NCBI GenBank assembly: GCA_947167445.1
Contig: CAMVID010000013.1
Coordinates: 1 to 64,000, forward strand
Origin: G11 sp947167445
GTDB lineage: Bacteria > Bacillota > Clostridia > Lachnospirales > Lachnospiraceae
Length of the DNA: 64,000 nt
Direction of reading: 5' to 3'
Of the stretch, positions 57,148 to 64,000 are shown in pieces. Each line of letters opens with the position of its first letter. The first letter of the stretch is position 1. Position numbers and translations under genes: made by a program. Below the pieces are notes generated by a model. That model saw nothing but the letters and a program-made list of their open reading frames with translations, had not been told where the DNA came from and did no database searches.

Positions 57148-58164
57148 TTACTTGGCATCGGGACAGTCAACAATGAATCCGTCCTCATCCCAAAGATCAT
57201 GCCAGTCATCAGCACCGGGCCATAAGAATACCTGGCCCTTAACCAGTCGGTTATTCTTCTCAAGGGTTGCAATGATTGCCATTTCCTCATCTGTAAGAGG
57301 CTCTGTCTGAGTTGCCTCAAGGTTTGATGTGTATTCCATCTCATGTACTGAGAAGGGAATGGGAATCTGTCCTCTCTGCATTGCCCACTTAAGACAGATA
57401 ATTGCGGGGTGAACTCCGTGCTTCTCGGCGATGGCCTTAAACTCGGGAACCTGCATATCCGCAATGTCTGTAGCTTCCATGTCACGCTCAGGTCTCTGGG
57501 GAGAGCCAAGAGGCATGAAGCCTACGGGCTGAATCTTGTGAGCCACCAGCCAGTCAAAGAGTTCCTGCTGCTGGAAGCAGGGATGAAGCTCCATCTCACA
57601 AGCCACAGGCATAATCTCGAACTTGTCGATTACCTGCTCCAACTTGGGAATTGTCATATTTGAAATTCCGATATGTCTGATAAGTCCTTTTCTTACAAGG
57701 TCTTCACACTGTCTGTAGGTATCCATGAACTCTGCAACCGAGAAGGGCTTTGAGTCAGGATTTCTTGAATCAACATCACAATGAGGTGCATGATAGTTGG
57801 GGAAAGGCCAGTGAATGAAGAAAAGGTCAATGTAATCGCACTGTAAATCCAAAATGGACTTGCGACATGACTTCTCAACTTCTCTGTGCATATCATTCCA
57901 AACCTTGGTCATGATATACATGTCTTTTCTGTCTACTACTCCCTCGTCAAAAGCTGCCTTGAAAACCTGACCAATCTGGTCTTCGTTTCCGTAGCATGCT
58001 GCACAGTCAAACATTCTATAGCCTGCTCTGATTGCTCCCGCCACTGCGTTTGAAACCTGCTCTGCGGTGAATCTGTCAGATCCGAATGTTCCCATTCCGA
58101 TGCAGGGAACCTTATCTCCGTTATAAAGTGTTATCTGTGGAACCTTTTTAGGATCAACTGCCAT
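57148..58164 (-). CDS. Aldo/keto reductase
   Basis: The 338-aa NADPH-dependent reductase shows the AKR tetrad: Asp and Tyr in MFDCAACYGNEDQIG, Lys in MYIMTKVWND, and His in DLFFIHWPFPNY. HIGISNMTIPKL, CEMELHPCFQQQEL and a late PIPFSVHEMEYTSNL follow. It would reduce a sugar aldehyde to a polyol, or an aldehyde such as lactaldehyde, within this locus. GGAGG precedes ATG 58164, and it follows the dehydrogenase gene by 16 bases. Confidence 0.9.
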   Translation of the reverse strand: MAVDPKKVPQITLYNGDKVPCIGMGTFGSDRFTAEQVSNAVAGAIRAGYRMFDCAACYGNEDQIGQVFKAAFDEGVVDRKDMYIMTKVWNDMHREVEKSCRKSILDLQCDYIDLFFIHWPFPNYHAPHCDVDSRNPDSKPFSVAEFMDTYRQCEDLVRKGLIRHIGISNMTIPKLEQVIDKFEIMPVACEMELHPCFQQQELFDWLVAHKIQPVGFMPLGSPQRPERDMEATDIADMQVPEFKAIAEKHGVHPAIICLKWAMQRGQIPIPFSVHEMEYTSNLEATQTEPLTDEEMAIIATLEKNNRLVKGQVFLWPGADDWHDLWDEDGFIVDCPDAK

Positions 58165-58180
58165 TTCTTTTTCTCCTCCG

Positions 58181-59230
58181 TTATGCTTCGCTGTCTATCA
58201 AAATCTTTCCCTTTACGGTCCCGGGTGTCTTGAACATCTCAAAGGCCGTGTCAATTTTAGAAAGGGGGATTTTCTTGAAAATAAATGAGTCGTCAAACTT
58301 CAACTCCCCGGTCTTAAAGTAATAAGCCGCCAGCTGCCACTCATCTCCCGGGAAGGGTGCCGAGTAACTCATCCATGAACCCGTCAGAATAAATTCCTTT
58401 CGGTTCATGTTCTCCCACTCTTCAACCGTGAAGGACAAATCCTTTGTGGGAGTTCCTATAAAGCAAACCTGAGCCTTATTGGCTGCAAGCTTAAATGCCA
58501 TCTTCATGGTTATTGTGTTTCCGGCGGTCTCATATACGTAATCGAATCCTCTTCCGCCTGTGATCTCCTTAACCTGATCCATGAAGTCAGGCTTTGAAGA
58601 ATTAACTCCATAGTCGCATCCAAGTCTCTTGGCAAGATCAAGTCTCTCGTCCAGGATGTCAAAAACCGTCACGCTCTTGGCTCCGAAAATCTTTGCCCAC
58701 TGGGCTGTCATAAGACCTATGGTTCCGCCGCCTAAGATTGCCACATTCTTTCCGCCCTTGTAATCAACTCTTCTGAGGCCGTGAAGTGCAACTGTGGCAG
58801 GCTCGAAAAATGCGCCCTTCTCAAAACTTACTTCATCGTCAAACTTAACTGCGTTCTTCTCGGGAACACACACATACTCTGCAAAGCTTCCGAATTCTCT
58901 GGAACCTATGAAGCTGTAATGCTTGCAGAGGCTGTAATTACCCTTCTGGCAGTCCTCACACTTCATACAGGGAACCAAAGGAATTCCTGCAACCCTGTCT
59001 CCAACCTTTAAGCTGGTTACTCCTTCTCCGACCTCCGCTACGGTTCCGGAAAACTCATGTCCCAAAACGTTCGGGAAATAGTGGCAGGCATCTCCGTTTA
59101 CTCTTGGGATGTCCGATCCGCAAATACCTGTGTACTTTACCTTGACAACAACCTTTCCGGGTAAAACCTCAGGCTTCTCAATCTCCTCGTAACGAATGTC
59201 ATTCTTTGCGTGTACTACACCGGCTTTCAT
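58181..59230 (-). CDS. Zinc-dependent polyol dehydrogenase (galactitol-1-phosphate dehydrogenase-like)
   Basis: The 349-aa medium-chain dehydrogenase has the catalytic zinc site GICGSDIPRV and YFPNVLGHEFSGTVAEVG. The structural zinc Cys are in CMKCEDCQKGNYSLC, and NAD binding is in VAILGGGTIGLMTAQWA. Its overall look is that of GatD or sorbitol dehydrogenases. With the aldo/keto reductase upstream it could form a reductase plus dehydrogenase pair that isomerises a sugar through its polyol. Confidence 0.88.
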   Translation of the reverse strand: MKAGVVHAKNDIRYEEIEKPEVLPGKVVVKVKYTGICGSDIPRVNGDACHYFPNVLGHEFSGTVAEVGEGVTSLKVGDRVAGIPLVPCMKCEDCQKGNYSLCKHYSFIGSREFGSFAEYVCVPEKNAVKFDDEVSFEKGAFFEPATVALHGLRRVDYKGGKNVAILGGGTIGLMTAQWAKIFGAKSVTVFDILDERLDLAKRLGCDYGVNSSKPDFMDQVKEITGGRGFDYVYETAGNTITMKMAFKLAANKAQVCFIGTPTKDLSFTVEEWENMNRKEFILTGSWMSYSAPFPGDEWQLAAYYFKTGELKFDDSFIFKKIPLSKIDTAFEMFKTPGTVKGKILIDSEA

Positions 59231-59247
59231 AACTGCTCCTCTTTTCT

Positions 59248-60732
59248 TTAAGAATTTTTGAATGTGTCCTTAAGGTCCTCATAGAGTCTTAAGTACAATT
59301 CCATGTATTTCTTATATTCCTCATGATTTGTAAGGTTTGGTTCCTGAACCCTCGTTATCTCGATGGTGGAATCAACCGCCTGCTTGTAGTCTTTGTAAAG
59401 TCCCGAACCCACTCCGGCAAGCAATGCCGCTCCAAGGGTTGTGGCTGTATCTGATGCGGGAACCTGAATTCTTCGTCCCGTAACATCCGCTTTAATCTGA
59501 GTCCAAAGGATTGAGTTTGCCGAACCGCCCATGGCGTTTAAGGTTCCAATCTGGGCTCCTGTTTCCAACGCAGTCATAAGATTATGCTGTAAGGAAAAAG
59601 CCACGCCCTCCAAAATCGCTCTTACCATGTGGGCTCTTGTCTTGTCGAAGGACAATCCGTAAAAGACTCCCTTTGCATCCGGATCCCAGATTGGGGATCT
59701 CTCTCCTGCCATGTATGGAAGGAAGATCACCCCGCCGGATCCCGGTGCTATATCTTCGGCGCCCCTTGTGAGCTCATCAAAGCTCATCCCTTCACCGAAT
59801 TCCTGTCTGAACCACTTAAGGGTTCCACCTCCTCCGACGGTACCGCCCTGAAGAAGCCATCTGTCCGGTACAACGTGGGGGCTTAATATCAATTTCTTAT
59901 GTGCGAGAGCATGATCCGTGCAGATGCTCATGCCCCCTGCCTGACCGCCCTGTTCCTGTGTCTGTCCGACTTCATAAACTCCCGCTCCAAGAGTTCCGCA
60001 AGCCGCATCAAGTCCACCCGCTACCACAGGTGTGCCTCCCGCAAGGCCTGTAAGCGATGCGGCCTGGGCAGAAATCTCTCCGACGATGTCGTCACACTTA
60101 AACAAGGGAGGTATTCTATCAAGTTCAAGTCCCAGATCCTCAGCCAGCTCTTCGTTATAGCAAAGATTCTTCATGTCAAAGAAGTGAATTCCGTATCCCT
60201 GACTCAAATCCTGGCTGAAGCAGCCCGTGAGCTTGTAGACGATATAACTGTTTGACTGTAAAAAATAAGCCGCTTTCTTGTATATTTCCGGCTTGTGCAC
60301 CTTGAACCAAAGAAGCTTCGGTGTGGAGTAGGAAGGAAGGAAATCGTTACCTGAAATTTCAAAAATTCTGTCCTCTCCGACTAAACGTTTCGCTCTATCG
60401 CAAATTTCTCTGGCTCTGGTGTCCATCCAGATAGGTGTGCGATCCAGGACATTTCCGTCAATATCAACGGGAATTGCCGACCAGCTTTGCCCGTCCACTC
60501 CGATGGCTGCAATTTCGTCAGCCGAGAATTTCTTCATGTCCAGAATTTCCCGTATTGCCGCGCATATTGCGTCCCACCATTCGTTCGGATCCTGTTCCGC
60601 CCATCCGGGGTTCGGGTAGTAAACTTTGTATTCTTTGTTGGTCTGGGCGATAACTTTGCCCTTTATATCAAACACAGCCACCTTACAGGCTGAGGTTCCG
60701 ATGTCTATTCCCATCAGGAGATTTTTACTCAT
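59248..60732 (-). CDS. FGGY kinase of the xylulokinase type
   Basis: The 494-aa sugar kinase starts LLMGIDIGTSACKVAVFDIKG and has AIGVDGQSWSAIPVD. VVAGGLDAACGTLGAGV, GSGGVIFLPYMAGERSPIWDP and LNAMGGSANSILWTQIKADVTGR match XylB-type members. The substrate may be a ketose produced by the adjacent dehydrogenase or by FucI (such as D-ribulose, L-fuculose or D-tagatose); sequence alone does not decide. It is the first gene of the operon after a LacI-type operator. GAGGAG precedes ATG 60732. Confidence 0.88.
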   Translation of the reverse strand: MSKNLLMGIDIGTSACKVAVFDIKGKVIAQTNKEYKVYYPNPGWAEQDPNEWWDAICAAIREILDMKKFSADEIAAIGVDGQSWSAIPVDIDGNVLDRTPIWMDTRAREICDRAKRLVGEDRIFEISGNDFLPSYSTPKLLWFKVHKPEIYKKAAYFLQSNSYIVYKLTGCFSQDLSQGYGIHFFDMKNLCYNEELAEDLGLELDRIPPLFKCDDIVGEISAQAASLTGLAGGTPVVAGGLDAACGTLGAGVYEVGQTQEQGGQAGGMSICTDHALAHKKLILSPHVVPDRWLLQGGTVGGGGTLKWFRQEFGEGMSFDELTRGAEDIAPGSGGVIFLPYMAGERSPIWDPDAKGVFYGLSFDKTRAHMVRAILEGVAFSLQHNLMTALETGAQIGTLNAMGGSANSILWTQIKADVTGRRIQVPASDTATTLGAALLAGVGSGLYKDYKQAVDSTIEITRVQEPNLTNHEEYKKYMELYLRLYEDLKDTFKNS

Positions 60733-60744
60733 TTTTGCTCCTCT

Positions 60745-60764
60745 AGAGCGAAACGTTTCGCTCT
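60745..60764. promoter_or_regulatory. Perfect 20-bp LacI-type operator
   Basis: AGAGCGAAACGTTTCGCTCT is a perfect palindrome with the GAAACGTTTC core of LacI-family operators. It lies between the leader terminator and the kinase ribosome binding site, downstream of the predicted promoter, and next to a LacI-family gene. Confidence 0.8.
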
Positions 60765-60767
60765 GCT

Positions 60768-60797
60768 GTCAAAAAAAATTGGGGGCCTTGGACCCCG
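60768..60797 (-). terminator. Leader terminator (possible attenuator) before the kinase operon
   Basis: On the minus strand GGGG and GCCCC around TCCAAG are followed by AATTTTTTTT. The hairpin starts about ten bases after the predicted transcription start and ends before the LacI operator and the kinase gene, so the operon would have to read through it. Confidence 0.5.
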
Positions 60798-60807
60798 TCC
60801 TATTTGC

Positions 60808-60837
60808 ACTATATCCTACAGGGGTTATAAACGTCAA
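60808..60837 (-). promoter_or_regulatory. Predicted promoter of the kinase-transport operon
   Basis: On the minus strand TTGACG (60832-60837) and TATAGT (60808-60813) have an 18-base spacer. Confidence 0.6.
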
Positions 60838-60908
60838 TACATATTTTGCAAAATTTAGTTTTTTGGCAGTAATTCACAAAATTGAGTGGCAAAATTTTGT
60901 TAGTATTT

Positions 60909-61907
60909 TTAGAGTTCTTTGATGGAATTTCCGGCTACAAGTGTGGTTGAAAGAGCAATCTCCATGGGCGATTCCTTCTCATTGGACTCTATTCTTCTAA
61001 GCAGAAGTTCCACAGCCTTCTCTCCCAGATCCTGCATGGGCTGGGCAATGGTGTAAACCTGAGGCTGAAGCACATGGAAGAAGAGCTGATCATCGAATCC
61101 CAAAAGAGAAATGTCATCGGGAGATTTGAATCCCATTTCATTCATGGCAAGCATTCCGCCCAGAGTAATCTCGTAGTTACTCATGAACACGGCTGTAGGG
61201 CGGTCCTCAAGAGAAAGGAGCTGCTTCATTCCGTTATAACCGCTCTCTATTGAATGTCTGCCTCTTACCTGATACTCCTCAGGCACTTCAAGTCCCGCGT
61301 CCTTCATGGCGTCCATGAATCCGTTGTAACGCTCTCTACCTGTATATTCACGTTCCGAAGCAATAACCGCAATCTTCTTGTGATTCCTGCTAAAGAACTC
61401 CTTCATGGCATAGTATACTGATTTTCTGTTGTCTATTCTTACGCAGTCGTACTGAGCATCTGAAAGAGAACGGTCCAAAAGAACGATGGGAATTCCTGCA
61501 TTCTTTGCGGGAATGAGGAATTCTCCCGTTGTGGCAATAGGCAGAACGATAATTCCGTCCACCTTCTTGTTAATCAGATATTTAAGGTTCTCCTTCTCCA
61601 GTTCTTCATCATCGCAGGAATCCACAATAAGCATTCCATAGCCCTTTCTTCTTAAGGCTGTGCTTACGTGATGGAGAATCATTCCGGAGAAAGGGCTCTC
61701 TACGCTGTAAACGAGAATGCCCACAGTTCTTGTTCTGTTGGTAACCAGACCTCTTGCCAGCTCATTAACTTCATAGTGCAGCTCTTTGATGGCAGCCTCA
61801 ATCTTCACCTTATTCTCGGGAAGCACATTGCCTCCGTTTAAATACTTTGAGATTGTTGCCAAAGAAAGGCCTGTACGTTCTTTTATATCTACTATCGTTG
61901 CCGGCAT
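60909..61907 (-). CDS. LacI family transcriptional regulator
   Basis: The 332-aa protein has an N-terminal LacI helix-turn-helix (ATIVDIKERTGLSLATISKYLNGG). A hinge with LARGLVTNRTRTVGILV precedes a sugar-binding fold (ESPFSGMILHHVSTALRRKGY, KVDGIIVLPI, IPIVLLDRSL, ISLLGFDDQLFFHVLQP). ATG 61907 is preferred over a GTG at 61937. It most likely represses the operon through the palindrome at 60745-60764. It lies between fucI and the kinase in the same direction. Confidence 0.9.
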   Translation of the reverse strand: MPATIVDIKERTGLSLATISKYLNGGNVLPENKVKIEAAIKELHYEVNELARGLVTNRTRTVGILVYSVESPFSGMILHHVSTALRRKGYGMLIVDSCDDEELEKENLKYLINKKVDGIIVLPIATTGEFLIPAKNAGIPIVLLDRSLSDAQYDCVRIDNRKSVYYAMKEFFSRNHKKIAVIASEREYTGRERYNGFMDAMKDAGLEVPEEYQVRGRHSIESGYNGMKQLLSLEDRPTAVFMSNYEITLGGMLAMNEMGFKSPDDISLLGFDDQLFFHVLQPQVYTIAQPMQDLGEKAVELLLRRIESNEKESPMEIALSTTLVAGNSIKEL

Positions 61908-61986
61908 AGTCCAAAGTCCCTTTCGCAAAAGCCTCACCTTGGTGAAGCGTTTTGTTTATTGTAGCAGATTAGCAAGGGGTCTTCAA

Positions 61987-63795
61987 CTACCTCACGGTCT
62001 TGTAGAGAGGACCATATGCCGCGCAAGCCCTGTAATCCTGGCCTTCCTTGTCACTTCCGAAGGCGTTCCAGGCTGCAGGACGGAAGATGTCATCCAAAGG
62101 AACATTATGCATGCAGACAGGTATTCTTAACATGGATGCCATGGTAATAAGATCTGCACCAATATGTCCGCAGCTGATTGCTCCGTGGTTGGCTCCCCAG
62201 TTGTTCATTACATCATATGCACTCTTAAAGGGCGAGCCTGCCAGTCCATCGGTTCTTGGTGCGAACCAGGTGCAGGGCCAGGTATAGTCTGTTCTCTTCC
62301 AAAGCACATCCGATACCTCATCAGGAAGATTAACGGTCCATCCTTCAACAATCTGAAGAACAGGGCCCAGATTCTTTATGAGGTTAAGTCTTATCATGGT
62401 TGCAGGCATTTCTGCTCTTGTGAGGAATCTTGCGGAATATCCCGCTCCTCTGAAGTAACCGTTGTCCGCAGGGCACCACTGCGTGGCATTCATCATGATT
62501 TCCATATCTTTTTCGGTTACGTCATACCACTCTTTCATTACGGCATTGCCGTTTTCATCCTTCACTTCACCGCAGGCATCGAGACAGCAGGCACCGGAAT
62601 TGATAAGATGAATAAATCCGTCGGCCTCCTTTGCATGTCCCTCAATTTCATATCCCGTAACTCTCTTTACCGCATCGCCGCTCCAGTATGTTCTTACGTC
62701 TGCAAACATCTGGGCACGATTGGTGAGAAGCTTCATAAACATCATGCCGGCACCGTTTAAGGTGTCGTTTTCTGTGGCGAGGATGAAGGGCTCTCTCACA
62801 CCGTTCCAGTCAAAGGAAGTGTTAAGAATCGCCTCGGGGAAATCACAGTTGGGCCAATGGTCCGTCCACTGACGCTGACCCTGGAAGCCACCGCAGATTG
62901 CGTTGTGACCTACGGCTTCCTCCTCACAGCCTTCGGGAAGGTTAGGATTACCCTGATACAGATCCTCGATGATAACTGCCATCTTTGCAGTAAACTCCCA
63001 GTCCTTCTCCTTTTGCTCGTCACTCTTTTTGACGAAGTCAGGATTCTTGTCAAAGCCCTGCTTTGCATACTTCTTTATCCAGGCCAAAGCCTTCTGATAC
63101 TCCGCCTCGTTGTAAATATGTTCATCCATTCTTCTAAGGATTTCCACTTCATCAACGGACTCAACTCTCATTCCGAGATACTCCTCAAAGAAGTCCTGAT
63201 TAATGATGGAACCGCCGATTCCCATACACTGAGAGCCGATCTGAAGATAGGACTTATCCCTCATGGTAGCTGCAGCCACAGCTGCTCTTGCAAATCTTAA
63301 CAGCTTGGTGCGAACATCCGAAGGAATCTCCATGTCGTCCGCATCCTTAACATCCTTTCCGTAAATTCCGAAAGCGGGAAGTCCCTTTTGGGCGTAGGTG
63401 GCAAGGACACTTGCAAGATATACTGCCCCGGGACGTTCTGTGGCGTTAAGTCCCCATACGCCCTTTATGGTAAGGGGGTTCATGTCCATGGTTTCAGAGC
63501 CGTAGCACCAGCAGGGCGTAACGCTTAGAGTAATTGCAACGCCCTCTTTTCTGAACTTGGCCTCACAGGCTGCAGACTCGGCAACACGGCCTATGGTTGT
63601 GTCCGCAATAATAACCTTTACAGGTTCTCCGTTTGAATATTTAAGATTCTCCTCAAACAGTTTCTTGGCGGAGCGGGCCATGTTCATGGTCTGTTCCTCC
63701 AGGGATTCACGAACCTTCAAAGGTCCTCTTCTTCCGTCTATGATTGGTCTTATACCTATAACAGGATAGTCTCCGATATATCTGTTTGCAGCCAT
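61987..63795 (-). CDS. fucI: L-fucose isomerase
   Basis: The 602-aa enzyme isomerises L-fucose to L-fuculose (often also D-arabinose to D-ribulose) and uses Mn. It starts YPVIGIRPIIDGRRGPLKVRE; the conserved segments are CWCYGSETMDMN, KGVWGLNATERPGAVYL, CGGFQGQRQWTDHWPN, TENDTLNGAGMMFMKLL and NWGANHGAISCGHIGADL. Length equals the family (about 590). AAGGAGG precedes ATG 63795. It is the first gene of the leftward fucose locus. Confidence 0.95.
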   Translation of the reverse strand: MAANRYIGDYPVIGIRPIIDGRRGPLKVRESLEEQTMNMARSAKKLFEENLKYSNGEPVKVIIADTTIGRVAESAACEAKFRKEGVAITLSVTPCWCYGSETMDMNPLTIKGVWGLNATERPGAVYLASVLATYAQKGLPAFGIYGKDVKDADDMEIPSDVRTKLLRFARAAVAAATMRDKSYLQIGSQCMGIGGSIINQDFFEEYLGMRVESVDEVEILRRMDEHIYNEAEYQKALAWIKKYAKQGFDKNPDFVKKSDEQKEKDWEFTAKMAVIIEDLYQGNPNLPEGCEEEAVGHNAICGGFQGQRQWTDHWPNCDFPEAILNTSFDWNGVREPFILATENDTLNGAGMMFMKLLTNRAQMFADVRTYWSGDAVKRVTGYEIEGHAKEADGFIHLINSGACCLDACGEVKDENGNAVMKEWYDVTEKDMEIMMNATQWCPADNGYFRGAGYSARFLTRAEMPATMIRLNLIKNLGPVLQIVEGWTVNLPDEVSDVLWKRTDYTWPCTWFAPRTDGLAGSPFKSAYDVMNNWGANHGAISCGHIGADLITMASMLRIPVCMHNVPLDDIFRPAAWNAFGSDKEGQDYRACAAYGPLYKTVR

Positions 63796-63829
63796 AATAA
63801 ACCTCCTTGATATTTGTGGTATTATCATG

Positions 63830-63857
63830 ATATTATCTGACTTAGGAAGAGAATCAA
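63830..63857 (-). promoter_or_regulatory. Predicted promoter of fucI
   Basis: On the minus strand TTGATT (63852-63857) and TAATAT (63830-63835) are separated by 16 bases, about 35 bases before the ATG. Confidence 0.5.
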
Positions 63858-63926
63858 AGGGAAATAGTTTGAAAAAATATAACGATATTCACCTTTTTTC
63901 ATTTATGTATTGCAACGAGGGGTAAC

Positions 63927-64000
63927 TTGAAATATATAGATTATAAAGAGAAAAGGACTCAGGGAACCTTTAATTTCCCAATAGCATATTACCATCAGAC
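63927..64000 (+). CDS. AraC family regulator, N-terminal fragment (cut by window end)
   Basis: A TTG at 63927, preceded by GAGGGG, opens a frame that stays open to the window edge. The 24 visible residues start (as Met) KYIDYKEKRTQGTFNFPIA. This is the typical beginning of AraC-type regulators of sugar genes in Lachnospiraceae, where a cupin domain follows. It diverges from fucI across 131 bases and may activate it. The identification rests on a short stretch. Confidence 0.6.
   Translation, partial: MKYIDYKEKRTQGTFNFPIAYYHQ

Overview
The window looks like chromosome from an anaerobic, low-to-mid GC member of the Bacillota, most likely Lachnospiraceae (Clostridia). The grounds are the gene families: several DegV proteins, LytTR/DUF3021, a TIR-propeller protein, soluble hydrogenase-like chemoreceptors, RbsABC-type sugar uptake and lipoproteins with a Cys lipobox. 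Strong AGGAGG ribosome binding sites and tight operons fit the same group. I see no rRNA, tRNA, prophage, transposase or CRISPR array. About 57 genes are supported and most lie on the minus strand.

Layout. 1-24.5 kb is a mixed housekeeping and sensing region. It holds a TPR/DUF4037 protein with ThiM, a GH13 alpha-glucan hydrolase under LacI-type operators, a GpsA-like dehydrogenase, a YfiH/PgeF protein, an MFS carrier with a GH2 hydrolase, and RsmJ with a histidine phosphatase and a membrane-fused spermidine synthase. It continues with a LytTR/DUF3021/DUF7010 operon, an XRE regulator, a Cache-type chemoreceptor, a DegV plus stand-alone FakA-tail pair, a HerA-like ATPase and a soluble chemoreceptor fused to a [FeFe]-hydrogenase-like domain. 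At 23.5-29.7 kb a zinc-binding lipoprotein diverges from a Fur/Zur regulator. The regulator heads an overlapping operon with a DHH phosphoesterase and a TIR-transmembrane-beta-propeller protein.

30.2-40.4 kb (minus strand) is one cobalamin operon behind a B12 riboswitch: btuF-btuC-btuD-cbiP-cobT-cobU-cobS-cobC-cbiB-cobD and a Cys-rich small protein. It covers corrinoid uptake plus late assembly; no early corrin-ring gene is present. 40.5-44.5 kb has two secreted lipoproteins with matching promoter motifs and two DegV genes. 44.6-64 kb is a fucose and galactose-type sugar locus. It has fucI, a LacI regulator, an FGGY kinase, a GatD-like dehydrogenase, an aldo/keto reductase, GatZ/KbaZ, a two-permease sugar ABC transporter, fucU, an FGGY kinase of the rhamnulokinase type, fucA, an AEC carrier and an alpha-galactosidase. 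An AraC-type regulator, cut by the window edge, diverges from fucI.

The main non-coding signal is a family of short palindromic repeats (core GTGCA..TTGGGGACAGGCCC..TGCAC) at 13 places, with one related variant. They sit almost always between a stop codon and the next ribosome binding site. Five begin exactly on the last A of a stop codon, one carries the stop codon of cbiB inside it, one acts as a terminator, and one forms the tip of a long helix in the B12 riboswitch. Two copies of a different element of about 135 nt (7407-7543 and 30011-30149) keep an almost invariant core while their stems differ by paired changes. That is the best candidate here for an undescribed structured RNA or mobile hairpin.
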